NCBI GenBank assembly: GCA_963995525.1
Contig: OZ023206.1
Coordinates: 71,887,490 to 71,951,489 of the forward strand
Source: Escarpia spicata
Lineage: Eukaryota > Annelida > Polychaeta > Sabellida > Siboglinidae
DNA: 64,000 nt
Direction of reading: 5' to 3'
Of the stretch, positions 12,001 to 27,000 are shown piece by piece. A program made the position numbers and the translations under genes. How positions within the stretch are numbered: the first letter of the stretch is position 1; each line of letters begins with the position of its first letter. The notes below the pieces were generated by a model, which did no database searches, was not told the DNA's origin, and saw only the letters and a list, made by a program, of their open reading frames with translations.

Positions 12001-15000
12001 AGATAAATATTTTTTTGACATGCAGAACTGATCTAGATAGTGGCCTGTTCTGAATCAAGGAAAACCCTTTTATAGGGTGGATAATGGAGAAGTCCACAGC
12101 TGGCAAGGCAATAAAACAGACTGCACTTTTAGTCAGCTGAAAGGTTTCAGAGTAGAACATTACCAAGAGAAGACAAACAAATACTAAATTAGTCACACTT
12201 CTAAGTGTCCACTTTGAAGTAACAAAGCCACAAAGAGGGTGAGTGTTCACCCCTCGGGTGTGTTTCTGGGTAACCCCATCTGGGAGAAATGGCTGAGACC
12301 TGCTAAAACACTTTGTTTATCTTCAAATGTGGACATGCGACATATGCAGGGTAAATTACACATACTCAAACAGATCCTTTCTCGGAGACCTTCAATATTG
12401 TGCCCAAGCACTTAACCGACAAAGTTTTGTTTTGAAAAACTGTATTCATTCAGATGACGTCATTCAGCGTCATAGGTACTGATGAAGTCGGCGTGACACG
12501 TCAACGAAAGCCTCTACCAGGTAATTTAACATGATTCTTGGATATGAAAAATGAAAGTTTCTAATTTGAAAACGAACTATCCTGAAGAATGTTCAGTAAT
12601 GTATTCATTAAACTATAAACTGACCTTGTCTATTCCTGTTTTTTATAATATAAATGTCTTAATTTAATGCTAGAACAAATATGTTGAATGTTTGCTGACC
12701 GGCAAATTAATAAGCTCAAAACAATTTGAATGTTGTACCCAGAAAACTTTCAACTTGTAAACACCCTTTACTGGCAGTCCTACAGAAGCAGGTGGGGCTA
12801 ACCGCAATTGCCCTTTGCTGTCTGACACAGTCACTTGGTTACCAACACTACTTCCTGCTAATAATGACTACCTCAGCATGAGATGAGGATTCTGGGTACC
12901 GGATAGGAATAAATGATATACACGCAAAAGTGTCACCACAATTTGACACAACTGCTGTAATTAGATTGGGGAGAGAGTGTTTTGCTCCATGAATCTATCA
13001 TGTTCTTTATTAAGTTCAGCCCCTGTTTGGACAGACAAGTCTGAGGGTGCAATAAACAAACAGAGCAGGGACCAAGAGCTAAGGGCTAAGTTCAAGTCTC
13101 CGACATTCCAACATCTGCTGTTTTATTCCATACAATTCCTGCTGTGAAACATCTCCAACGAGGTCTTCCAGGCACTGGGGGGGAGAGAGAGAGAGAGAGA
13201 AGGCACATACTATTACTTAAAGCTGCTTCCTTACCTGGATTAGCCCATTGCGAATCCAGTTCTCTTATGCTAAAATCGGCACCTTTGATCAGTGGTTTAT
13301 TTATAGCCAATGACACACCCACATCAAATCTACATTTTAAAATATTTGTCATATTTAGGGGGTATAAACCAGGTTCATTTATGACTATGGCTGCATAATC
13401 TGTGGTAGTGGAAAAAACATAAACAAATAGTTATCGTATTTATTGGGTAAATACACTCTGGCCCAGAAAGATGTTTTTATGACTTCATTACTACACCCCA
13501 TAAAAACTATTTATTTATTCATCCACTCACACATCCACAGAGAAAACATGGTATCTGGGCCTAAAACCTTGGCTTGTCTGTCTTCCATCCTATGCCCCAT
13601 TTATGGGTCTGACACACAGAAGACCAGACCCAAAAATGGCTATATTTAAATCTGCAGTGCTAAGATGTTTACACTATCTGGAGTGTTGTTTATTTGTAAG
13701 GGTCAAGGCATGAAGTTAGGGGGCAATTAAAGATGTGTCTGAGTAGAGAAGTTGCTGTGGAACTACTCAGAAATGCCTGGAACATTTGCCTAAAAAATAA
13801 AATCAGGAAAAAAATCAACAGTTTCCACAGAAATAAAACTAGCAATATATCAACATGTTTTATCATCTTGTAAGAAGTATAACTAATTGTTGTGTTTTTT
13901 ATTTTTATGGATGTTCACTGTAAATGGAAGAACGGAATCTAAGTGAAGATGATAATCAAGTCAGGAGATAATCCAGTTAATAATTTGTACTTTTAATCCA
14001 TGACATATATATAGATATATCAGTGATTGAAATTGTCTTATATATATATAATATATATATAATAACATTCATTCATAAAATACATGTACACAAATTATAT
14101 ATAAAATTATATAATATATATATATATATAATATATATATATATTATATAATTTTATATATAATTTGTGTACATGTATTTTATGAATGTATATGGACTCT
14201 CTTGGTTTGACATAAACATGTATTATTATGCTGTTGTTGCTGTTGTTGTAAGTTATTAACCAATTTAAGTTTAAGCAAAATAGGATGTTAAAGAATATCT
14301 CAATTTTATTCACTGAAGACAATTTTAATTACTGATGAACAAAGTATTCTTGAAAAATGCTAGATTCTCTAATGTTTGGTATTTGGACCCAGTTTGACCT
14401 CCAGTATTATGGCATGACCTCCAAATCTGTGAATGACATCTGATGGACTGAGGCTGACATTATTTAGGTGATGAGTGTCTTCACAAGCCACTGGGTGGAT
14501 TAGTCTCAACACCTATTAGGACTGGGGTCCAACATCAATAAACACAACCCAGCTATTGGGGGGACATCTTATCTCTATGGATAATCTGACATGTCTTGAC
14601 TCATTTCTAAGTTGTTCTTCCTATCAGGAAGTAGCTGCCGACTTCCTAAGTATATATCCCTGTGCATCTGTTGGGGACATTACTCATGAATGTAGTGTCT
14701 AAGATATGTTGGAATGTACGGACTGGACTTATGGAAGATTCTCGTTGGTGGTAGATCTGACCAAATCTATTGGTCTGAAGTAATGTCCTATTACTAGTCT
14801 AAAGTCCTATCCCCCACCATTACAGTATTTTTTTCTTTTAAAACTTGTTCGCACAGTGGCACCCTCTGGAGGAGAGTAATTCAGCACCCAAGACGTTTGG
14901 ATATGAGAAAGGCTCCCTAAACAACCACATCATATAAAAAAAAAACATGTACGTGAATAACCCTAAATACCTATTGTAGTGTTTTCTGAAATACACTGCC

Positions 15001-18000
15001 AACAGTCCAAGGATGAGAAAGGGGCGAGTGGACCTTGGCACCTTGGAGGATATTCATTTACAATGTGCCAAAGTTAGCATATTAATATACAGATTTAATT
15101 ACTTATCGTTTTTTATGAAATTGAATTTTATTTATTACTTTTTTATATTTAATTTACACTTAAGTTTTTACCGCAGATATATTTTTAACATTTGTTTTAA
15201 TTCATATTTGTATTGACCAGTAGTTGTTTTTTTAAAATACACTGTGAAAGTATTCGTACAAGACGGAGCCTACCTTTGCACTTGAACTTGGAGTGGCGTA
15301 TGTGTCCGATCTTCTTGCGTCGCATGCGGCGCGGACTGTCGCAGCGAGCGCCACTCGTCTCTATTGGGTGACTGTGCAGGTACTCGGCCACCCAGTGAAG
15401 GTTACAGTCGCAGATGAACGGGTTCCGTGCCAGGTGTCTGTCAGCACAAACAAGTTGCTGCATAATAGCATCCAGATATATGACCATATTCACATTCAAT
15501 ACGGAATTGGTTGGAACAGTTGCAATAAGCCACAATGGTTCTTTGGGTTAACCTAGGAGGAAACCACTTCACCAGCTCCTATCACTAGTATCATTTTATC
15601 AATCATGTTTTACCATGTTTATGTTGTAACAACATCTTCAGCAGAAAAATCAAATTCAATTAAATCAACCACATGTCACTGTATATCTGTCTCTTTTCAA
15701 CAGATTGTTTATTTTCAGAAATGTGGATAATTATTTTTGAAACATCTTTTTACTGATCTCCTTGTGATGTTGACACGATTACATGTTATTTGCTCCAAAA
15801 CAATTATTGAAATTTCTCTAAATGTTTCACCACCTAACTATAATTAACCAAGCAACAGTTACAGGGGTGAACAATTACAGGTGTGTACCTTCAGAATTAT
15901 ATTTTGTAGGGAGCAATTGTCCAGTGAAAATACATGTGTTGTTATACAGCCTTTACAGGGAATGTTGCTTACAACCCATAAATCCCAACCGTGGAATTAC
16001 CAAAACAGAAAGCTCTCACTTTGTCGCAAAATGGATTTGGCAAAAGAAACTTGACAAAATACAAACTTGCAAAAAACAAGAAAAACACTGGCAAAAGCAC
16101 ATAAATTGACATACCACTGATAGCATTATTTAACTAACGTAATATTGTATTACATCAACATATAGGAGCAATCCTCTGAACCCAGTGTAATAATATAATT
16201 AAGTGTCACCTAAGACATCTTTATGGGAAGCACTGCCAGTGTTTACAGTGAAGTTTGTTTACCCATGTCAAGCATTCTACTTAACTCTGACATCAACACA
16301 GATAAGACATAATCTTGTGTGTATTACTGCAGTGGGCAAGCTAGATTAGACACATACCCATTTACAGAGACATATTAATTACCCTGCTATGTTACATATC
16401 TGACAAGGTTATGATGTTTGTTAGTCACCCTAATATTTGTTGGGGGTGTCTTATCTTGACCAGTTATGACCCCACTGTCCATCCAAACTGGAGGGTGTGC
16501 GTGTCAGGGACCATTTGTCCGCAGGTTCATTGTTCACAAGATAAGCCCAATAGCCACAGCTTGATACTCATGTTGTTTATTGGTTGGTATTTCCGTTACA
16601 CTTGTTCCAGGGTGGTCCACTTCAAACATTATCCAATTATAATCAGAATGAAATGACATGAAAAGGATGGCTAAAATAACGACAATTCCTGATATCACCA
16701 TAAATTCAACATTTTTTCTCTGTAATACACTGAGAGAGTATCATAACACCTTGCTGTACATATTGATTTTAACGGTTAATATAAATTCAGTTTCTACTAC
16801 TAAAATAAACATGTTGCTTGAATGACAATAAACAATGCATCACATCAATACCTGCGGATAATATGAGCTCTTACATTTGGTTTCTGCCATTTTCTTAGTA
16901 TATTTTCTTATACTGTTACTCTTTCATAAATTGTCTAATCTCGCGCACTCAAGTAGTGTTTTACCCAGGCCAACCAACATGTAGAAACAAATGTATTTGA
17001 AGAGACAACAGTGATGATGTGCTACATAAAATGCATCTGTTGCAGCAGAATATATAATCCCAGTACAAGTTTCTCAAGAACATTCTGTGCCACTCAGTGC
17101 CTTATCACCACAGGTGTGAGATGTATCCTGCCACTCACACAGTGAGTTGATGTAACATAGTTCCATCAACAAATTGCATCCTTGTAAATCAGGAAATTTC
17201 TTCTGAAAACACCATAATGTGAACTGCATAATTTGCAGCAGTGATCCGCCTGAGTAGTGTCTGATGTGGGGATCGGTGTCTGGTGATGTTAGCAGATTCT
17301 GATAGAGCCGGGCAGGAACATGTAGTTTAGTGCACGTTAAGTGGTCTACTCCAGTAGACCTCAAACAACGGCAACATCCCGGGCTAATCGCAGGCGATGG
17401 CTTCATCATAACACAGTATCCGGTGCTAAAAGGGGCTGGATCTAGGACACATCCGATCCACTCACTCAAGTATATACATTGAGCCGACCACAGACTCTCC
17501 TCCTTCCCTGTCTGCTGTATGGTCCAGTGAGAGGGAGTGAATGTGTTAGACAGGAGAGCACTTAACCACTTTCTTAGATGTCTGCCAAACGTTCCCGGTT
17601 AAAGCATTTCAGGTCAGTCAACTCCTAAAAAGTTCTTACTCAGCGTCGTACTCAGTCCTTAAGACTGCTCAAAACTTCACACCTTGGCAGGCTTGTTCAT
17701 CTGAACATCTCGCCTTCTCGCATTCAGCCACACTGTGATTACTGCATAGAGACTATTCCTTCACATATCATCATCACTGCCCGGTAGTCACTTATGCAAC
17801 AGAGTGAATGAAACTGCCCCAGCTTCGAAACTATAGCAGGAGGATTTGAACAAAGATTCTGTCGAGTCGACTGAGAGCCCCCAGTTCTAACCATTGCATT
17901 ATCCCAACAAAATTTTTCAAATTAACACATTTTTAATGTTAAAAGAAAGGTGGCACCTTGTACTTATTACTTGCAGGGGACACTTTTTCACTTCCTCCAT

Positions 18001-21000
18001 TACAGATTGACAAGAGCATGTCAGTGTAGAACTCTTCAACAGTGTTAGCTAGAAAACATAGATGTCTATGTTTGGTTCACGTTTTATTTGAGCCAATGGT
18101 TATCACAGAAGAACGGTAGCATTGCCATTTTATTTTAACATCTGACATAAATTGGTTAGTCAAGATGAATTTAACGGGTTGATAATAAATTAGGGTAAAT
18201 GTTATGGTTTACCATTGTTGCAATACAATTCTTCTTAATGACCATCGCTACTTACAGAGTCTGAATGTTGGCGAGAGGATCGAATGTTCCGTTGGCAAGG
18301 GACTGGATCTTATTATCGTAGAGAGACCTGCAAACGACATATTTCAATCAGAGTTGCATCAATCTTCTGGTTGTAGTCTACTAGCTGACATGTGTAATTT
18401 GTTAACATCATTGAGCAATAGTCGAAGACTGAGACATACATCAAAATTCGAATGTAGGAAATAGATTTACAGGAAAAACGCCATGGTGCAGACACATGAA
18501 ATAAATAAACATAAAAACGGCAAAGGAATCACAACTTTACATAAATATATATAGGTCTTAGTATTTACAATATAAGGTGACTTGTTAATTACATTTGGTT
18601 AGAATATTCGTCTTATTCTTTAAACTATAAGAAAAAAGAAAACATTCAGTGCATAATGTTGATGATGTAATCTTTAATTCAAATGTTTACCCAATTGTCA
18701 GTAAAATGTGCAAGATTGTGGCAGAGTTTGTTCAGAATATTCAACTTAATCATCAGACTTTATTGTGTTCAATTGTCAGTGAAAATGTGCATGACTTTGT
18801 ATTAAGTATATCTAATCTTCGAATAAAATGACATAGTGACTTTATTTTCTGTTACTTTCTCCTAGCCAAAGCTATAACTTTATTTCGGTGACTTTTTTGC
18901 TGTGATTTCCTGTGGCTTATTTCTGCCAACCATAAATTCAGTTAGGTTCATAGCCAATGGAAAAGTAGACCCTCTTAAAGACACCACCAAAAATATCACC
19001 ATCAAGAAAGTTAACCCCCAACAACAAAGGTAGCCCTAATGACATGGGAACCCCTAAATTACCCTAAGCAAGTAAGTGATGTTGCCTTTCTCATTAAAGT
19101 GCCCTATACTTTGTCTAGCAGGACATAAACATGGCTTTCAGTGGCTGTCTGTCAAGATAACAAGAATAGACAAGCCTTTCCCTTCCAAAGGGATGCAATA
19201 TAATAAACGTTCATTCATTCATATGCCTACAAGCTGTCAATAAACTCTGGACAGAAAGCAACGTTCACACATTCTTCAACTCAGAGAATTTGTTTGCGTA
19301 ACAACTGTTGGCTTTGTTTGTCTGACGACTCGAGCTGTAGACACGATATTATAAAAATGAACACTTTGCTGCCAAGAAGAATTTTTATGTCTCTAATGTC
19401 ATCACCATGTAGCTAACTATGAATGTGAAATGATCACCGTTATTCCAGTAACATTCTCATATTTGTTGTTACAATAGCAACACTGGCCAATGAAGGGCAT
19501 TCTCCCCAGAAACAGAGAGGACAAAACTCATGACAGTGAAACATCAGGTAAAACATCAGCATTCATGCTATATTGAACAACAAATGCATGAATTTGTAGT
19601 ATGTTTTCAGTCAGTATTGCAACTGATTGCAATTATTGTGACAGATTTCCATTTGCAAGATAAAATACCAGTGCTGTGCCATATTAAAAAAGTATGATAT
19701 AATCTGCACCCAACTGGAAGAAATTAAAACAGTATTTAGAGAAAGTGTTGATGTCAGTACATTTCCTGGAATGTTCCAGGTGCAACATGTAATCTTTGGG
19801 TGCCAACACTTACAGCAGGTTGAGGTTGTGAAGGTCTTGGAATGTATCCTTCCTCACACACGTTATTCTATTGGCATTGAGAAGGCTGAAAGCAAACATA
19901 CATCCACAGTACGTTAAAATCAGAAAGTATTTATTTAAAATAATTTAAACATGTGAACACTTGGCTTAGCTTTAACATAATTAATTTGAAGCATTTTAGA
20001 ATATGTTATGTTCTACACATCCATGGATAGTGCAGCAGTCCCAGTTTTAACAGTGTTAAAATACAGTTTTGTTATATTATTACTTATAAAAAATTAATAT
20101 AAAAAACAGAATAGAGCAACTTATCATTATGGAAATAGCAACACTACGAGACTAATACATGGTTTAAATTACTGATGAATGGTAAATAGTAGGTATTGAC
20201 AGTTATCTATCCAGATAGGATTTACAAAACATTTAAAATAAACAAATATACTTTGCCTAAGGGTTAACTCGGGCAAACTACATTTTGGGAAGTCCCATTG
20301 ATAACACAGTAGTCTATTTAAGTATAAAAATGCTACTTAAAACTCCCTCATCAACCGATTTAGCCCCTCAAGAATTAAGATTGAAAATGTCCAAATGTGT
20401 AGTATGTGAACTGTTTAGGTAATATGTGCAACTGGCTTAATAAGATTGCAAATGTTTGTTAAAATCACCAAAAGAATTGACCATGTTCGTTATATTGGGA
20501 AACTGTGATTGGCCTTTAAATGTTAAACCAAACAGAGGCGGACCAAGAAATGGTGCTATTTGTTCCTGATTTTTAACCGGATCTGATCAAAATAGTTTTA
20601 CTTTGTTCCACAATGTCTTGAAAACTAAATAACAGATTTTGGAGTTGGTGTGTTTTGAATGTTCTATTTTTTGCAAAATGAGTGTGACAAAAAGACGAAA
20701 CAAAACAAGTGAACTGTGGAAGTCTTAGGTATTCTTATTCACTTTATTTTCATTATTATTATTATATTAATTCTTTAACGTTTCCTTTTATGTTTTGTTG
20801 TAAAAACAAGGTAAATATTATTATATTAATTCTTTAACGTATTTAACGGTTGTTGTAAAAACTGATGAACAGTTATGCTTTAGATTTTAATGCATAAATA
20901 AAGTTATTATTATTATAAAATACTTAGTTGTCTGATTTAGTACTATAAATGAAGATAACTGGTGTTTTTACTTACAGGAGTTGGAGTGACGACAGCCCAC

Positions 21001-24000
21001 TGAAGACACCTGGTGGCAGTTCAGAGATTTTGTTCCCGTAGAGCACACTGAAGCAGTTGGACAGCGGCTCGAACTACATTTCTTGCACCAATTATCACTC
21101 TTAGTAACTGTCGTATCTACCGGTACTTCTAACACATCCACAGGTAATCATGCAGATAAAAAAAAATATTTCAGACAAAATGTCCATATTTTTATACATC
21201 AAATACAAGTAAAAATATATATATATATGCACAGGCCATGCTTTAAAAGTAGGTAAAATGTATATACAGCTGTATCAACATACAGATATTATGAGTTAAA
21301 ATACATGTAAAACTAATTATAAATATTATCATTATGAAATACATATTCATATATACAACACGCATTAACTAATCAAATACAAATGTATTCTGAGCATATT
21401 TTATTATTATTTACTAAATTGTGTAGGGTAGGCAGGTCCAGCTTTGTAAAACATTGTAAACAAATTCACTAGTAAAATCCATCAAACAATCTTCCTTTCC
21501 ATATTTAAATGGCATAACTATTATTCACATTTGTGCCAAGACTAATTATTAGAATCTTAAAAGTGCCTCAGGCTTTACATCTGTTAAAATTGCAATCTAA
21601 ATATCAGATGAAGCTAAGCTAATGACTGACATTTTAACTGTTATATAAGACATTGTTATCAAATAATGTAAATTCTGGGGTGATTTAGTACTCTAGTTAG
21701 CTGGGTGGGTCAGGTCAAAAAGGGTTAGACCTAATTAGACGCTACTACGCAGAGTGGGTGTTAACTTCAACATAATCCTGACATCAAATCTATGTCTGAT
21801 AGTGTATAATTTTGTTCAATAATTAGAGGCCTTCTAATATGAAACAACACAACTGATAAGGAGGTCCACTGCTTTTATAAGCTGCTACTTTGTGCAAAAC
21901 CACCACATGTATCATGTAATGTAACATGTATCACTACAACCTACCACAACAATGACCTGATTTCTAGTTGAATTAAAGATTTCTTGACACTTAATAACAA
22001 ACATAGACTGCAATATATACAGACAATGGCTTCTAATTCAAGAGCCTCTTTCATATCTGAACAAAATCATCACAAAAGCTTCGGGTATATACAACTTGTA
22101 TATATATTGTTATAGCGAGGTTGTCCTGGATCAGCCAAAGGTGGTAATTATCTTTTTAGGAAGGTTGCTGAAATAATTATTACTTTGTGGTTAGGAGTGT
22201 GGGAACAAGCCAACTTCAAAGCTCCTACCAGATTGTGCCCCCGCAAAAATGTCTAAATATTAGCTCTTTACAATTTGAATGTTTTGTTTACAACTTGAAC
22301 ATTTTGCGGGTGCAACATTCAAACTACAAACAATGTTTCCTACTTATTAAGCACAATTTGGTGGGCAGCAGTATACCATCAACAAAATGAAGAACAAGCA
22401 GCCTTGGTTTTAATGCACATTACATGAAGACTACATGTAATTCTGGAAGGACTTGAAGTAACACACTCACAGTGAGTTGAGAGAATTGAGTCCTGCGAAG
22501 GCTTCAGCGTCAACGCGCACTATCTGGTTGTTACTGAGATCACTGGAACAAAATGCAACATTTGTTATTATCAAAAGTACGTGTAGCTGAGACAAGACAA
22601 AGAAATAGCACACATAAGGGCAAAACAAGTATGAATATCATCATCACAAGAAACGTTACTACAAATCCAACCAGTCACATAATAAAAATTTCCCATATGC
22701 AGTTACAACATGGATTTTAAGGATTTGTGGAGGAATACGACTGTATCCCATTTGAATGTGGATCTGTTTAATGTGGATCTGTATCAATTCCATCAGTGTA
22801 ATATATAAAAAATTTGACTTATTCTTTTAACTTGATGAACACTCTCACCAAGATCTTTGATCTTTGATCTTTGAGCATGTAGGACTTGTTTTAACGAACT
22901 TGGAAAGCATTATTGAGTAGTTTAGGCCAAAAGGGTGCTGTACCCTCACAAATATTTGTGACTGATTAATTAAACAAAAACATGTATTGTACTTTTGTAC
23001 ACTCTTGATTGCCAAAACGAAAAGATAAAATTATATTCCTATTTTTATTAAATCAGTTTACAACACTGTTGACTTAGAATGCTGTTTTACATAACATATC
23101 CTCAGCACTGTTCAGTTGTTCAAAGTACCCTAAGAGGAGGGGCCTGTCAACCCCACAGGGTACAGGGCGGGGTCAGGCAGCCCCTTTCACTTGGGTGCTT
23201 CCTCCCAGTGGTTGTCCAATGCAGTAAGACAGCAAGAAAAACACAGATCAACATGTGACTACTGTAGAAGTCTCCCTTGACATTCCAGGACCTGATGCAT
23301 GCTGGGATGATGCTGCAGGGAAAGGAAATAGGCGCCACAGCAATTTAATTACAAGGGATATGTACATTGAGCAAGGTAAATAAGCACTTAAAATGGAGCG
23401 TGAACCTGTAATTTGGCCAATGCCTTAGCGGTAAGTAGCTGCAGATGCTGCCCAGATACGGAACTGCAAGACTGAAGTGGTCAGAAAGAATGCCAAGACA
23501 CAGAACCAAGGCATAATTAGCCACCATCTAATGGACTAAGGCATAATTAGCCGCCCCCTAACCATTATCAGGATTCATTCTCCACACCAACACACAATGA
23601 GAGTCACAACAAGGAAAGGCAAAGCCTGTCAGGTCTTTGTGGAGGGCCCATGGGAGTGGTTTGTGTCTTTGTGGAGGAATCATTTATTCTGGGTGGTTTT
23701 GTTGTGCGGACTTTGTTAGTGCGTAATTCTACCTGCATGTGTGTCAATGCATTCTGTGTGTGTCATGAGTGAGTGACATGTTCTGGCCGGTGGTCTACAG
23801 GAAACAGTGTTGATATTGTACTTTGCACCTGTGCAGCATGTTGTGGGAGCGGACAGAGAGTGACGGAGGGCGTCATCAGGAAATACTGGACAACTTGTCA
23901 TGACACAACAAAAGGAAGATGGTGGAATTACAAGAAGACATTCTAATAAAATAAAATGAAAAGGGAGGTAGTTGAGAGCAGACTGGGATGGGCAGGACAT

Positions 24001-27000
24001 ATTGGGAGGATATGTGAGGTGAGATTGACAAAGTAACCAAGGGTTTTGAAAAAGAGAAGAGACGAGGAAGACCAATGTTATGTGAAGAGAGATTTGGAAA
24101 TGGCTGATGTGTATGAACGTCAAAGGGTGGCAGAAAATAGCAGAAGATCAAGAAAGATAGAAACAAGTTGTCAGAGAAGCTGAAAAGAATCCCACAGAGG
24201 ATTAGGGACAGAAAAAAGAAGTTATGCTGTTATAATGTAATTTCTTGAAAGTAAGACTTCACAACTTATTTAAGTAGGTATTTTTTTGTAAACCAGAGAC
24301 TGGAACTTGAGGTTGTAACTAGCTCGTGTGACTAAAAGGAAATGGAATAACTAATTTCCAGAAGCTAAGGTACCTCACTATCATAATTAGCTAATGATCA
24401 GAAGTAGTGCACTCCAGATTTTAAAGAGACTTTCTTGAAGTATATCAAGTACACCTAAGGCAACATGTGGGTACCATGAGTCTTCCATGGAGAATGAAAC
24501 ATGATAACGTCACTGCACTGATACACAAACCAGACACACACCAGAAACACATCCTAGGATATATCTGGCTTCCTGCTCCGCAAACCACATCTGAAGATTT
24601 GTCACAGAGATTTATCATCATTGACACTCGCTAAGACAACTTTCTGCTGGTATCATTTACACAGATGCTTTACCTTTTGTAGATAGTTGATTTTCTTGGA
24701 AAGCCAGCCACAAGCATTTCTCACCGATTCGTGTAACAATAGTAAGTAATGCTGCGAAATGTTAGTATTACCCTTGTTGGATTCACCACAGTGTGACAGG
24801 CAATCACAAACTCATTACTGAACATTAATAGTGAGATGGGTCTGTTACAAAAAACTTCCACGATTGCTTTTAAATTTGAGTCAACCAGAAACAAACAATT
24901 ACACCACAAGCCGTATAACTACATGGTAGGTTTCTCTACTGTTGTTTTATAGTGTAGGATGTTGGTAGAATGGATCACTGGTAGTATAACTCAATTTGTG
25001 GTTTGGTTTAGCATGTGTCAACTGTCACAAACAACTAAGCTATTCTAAAGAGCTGCTGAAGACATCTTTATCTAAAATTTTTGTGTTAGCGTTTTAAAAT
25101 AGTATTTCACTTATTAATGGTCGAAGCTGCCAGATTTATGAAGCAGAAAAATGCTGTGTAATTATTATTTATTATTATTATACGTTCCAACTATTTTACT
25201 GGAACTTCACATCACTTCAGTCCAGAATTATGAAATGTATTCTATTTTATTTTACCACAAGAAATCACACAGCCCATAACAGTTAAACATCATATTATAG
25301 TGAACTACAGGATAGCCACACATGGCCATCCCACTGAACTAGAAGATGTATGGTACTCTCGAGGCACTGAGGAGGATAGCAACATTTGTCTAGAGTGATT
25401 GATGAAGAAGGAGTTAAACGTCAGCCATTCAAATATTTATTCAAAAGGCCCCATTCCAATGTTCTTTCAACAAAACTGAAGCAACTGTTGAATAAACCTG
25501 TCTCTGCACAAAGTTAATCATCATTCTGTATTTCACCAATCATACTTTATTATTTATTTCCCAAACACATTCCATTTGTTTCCTCCTCTCCTGTCACCAC
25601 TGTGGGGTTCCACCAGAACAAACCATTGCCTTCTGATAGCCATGTTATTTCAGGGTGAGTTGCTTCAGACAAGTAGCAGAACCAACATCAATACTTACTC
25701 ACAGTGGGGCGTATTCTATCCCCCTAATCTACTCTTACATGTGGGTTCCCCTCCCTAACATCTGCTCAGTCCGTACTGCTACATAGAAAGATCAGCTTTC
25801 TCTGAAATTCCCTCAAAGTGCAAGACAGAACCACTCCAGGGCATGGGTTCAGATAAGGGTGTTATCTTTACCCCTGGCAGTGGAGGAATCAGATGGATAT
25901 TGAACTGGGGTGTTTTTTCAACCTAAATTGCCACAGGGAACCAATTGTGTCCTGTCCAAGTGAATTTACCTCTCACTGTTTTAACCACAAGTACCTGGCA
26001 CATGGCAAAGACACAGCAGCAGTCGAAGGAGAAGAAAAGGAAGACGAAGATAAAGCACAGAATGTCAAGAAAAAAACATGTCGAGGATGTAAGTAAAGAA
26101 AAAGAAGATTAAAACAAAGAAAACAAGAGGAAGCACATAAGAAGAAAATAAAAGAAAACCTAAAAGAAACCAGCACACTAAGTGCCAAGCAAGAAATGAT
26201 CTCGGGAGGTGCAGCTCAAAAGTGATGCTGAAACTGGGGTCTCTCTAAGTATTTCAGGTCATTTGGCTCAAATTGCTGCACTCATTTCTAGGATATGTTA
26301 CGAGCACTTCCACTAGGTAGTGTAATCTTGTGTTTGCTGTGACACATCAGTCTTGTATTTCGTAAGGCATTTCAGTAAGGTAATTTAGTTTTGTGTTTTG
26401 TAATGCAGTTTAGTGTTGTGTTTAGAAAGACAGTTTTGACCTTCATTGAAATACCTAAACGAGCAAGCTAGAGACATGCAAGCTAAACAAATGTGACATA
26501 ATAATAAGTACCGTATTCATTCTATTAAATGTACATGCCCTAATTAGCGTACACCCCCTTTTTTAGCAGAATCCGACACCGTGACAGTGATCTCAGTGCC
26601 AACCTTGACTGTTGAATCCACCACTGTGTTTTAATTTCTACCAAAATCACACTAGATTCAAAACTTGCTGATAAAACAACATTGAAAGGTCCACCTAAAT
26701 TATTAGATTTTTACAGTGTTCTGGTATCCTGTTGCTCGTATGTGAGATGCATAAATCGCCTGCCAGTTATGTCTGCTGAGATGGTTGTACTCAGGAATGA
26801 CAGGAACCAAAGAAAATGGGTGCACACCCCTGTACGCTTATTGGAAAACAAAATTTGACATATTTCCATGTCTCAAATATTTGCTAAGCATACTGTACGC
26901 TTAATAGAACGAATACGGTATTTATATTGTCTGGTCTTCCCCATGATGCTAACACCCCTTTGGCCATGCTAATCCATTTGACTTTGACAAATTGACCTTT

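Larger units (their letters stand above)
9626..15273. other. Slit intron (domain 2 C-cap to domain 3 N-cap)
   Basis: A 5.6-kb intron holding a 26-bp minisatellite (10555-10789), a 31-bp minisatellite (10858-11013), a hammerhead-like motif (12475-12518), a short GAGA run (13183-13200) and the large AT palindrome (14070-14188). No coding exon was recognised. In vertebrate SLIT genes an intron of this region hosts miR-218; no match to that microRNA was seen here. Confidence 0.8.

Noticed and set aside
15197..15535. A 112-codon minus-strand open frame taken as one gene
   Set aside because: Only 15274-15437 matches Slit and is bounded by splice signals; the rest of the frame reads into introns by chance.
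22349..22356. miR-218 seed-like TTGTGCTT on the minus strand in a Slit intron
   Set aside because: The match stops after eight bases, there is no hairpin, and it is not in the corresponding intron.
23716..24166. Minus-strand frames of 135 and 96 codons
   Set aside because: They are antisense to the plus-strand LINE reverse-transcriptase fossil.
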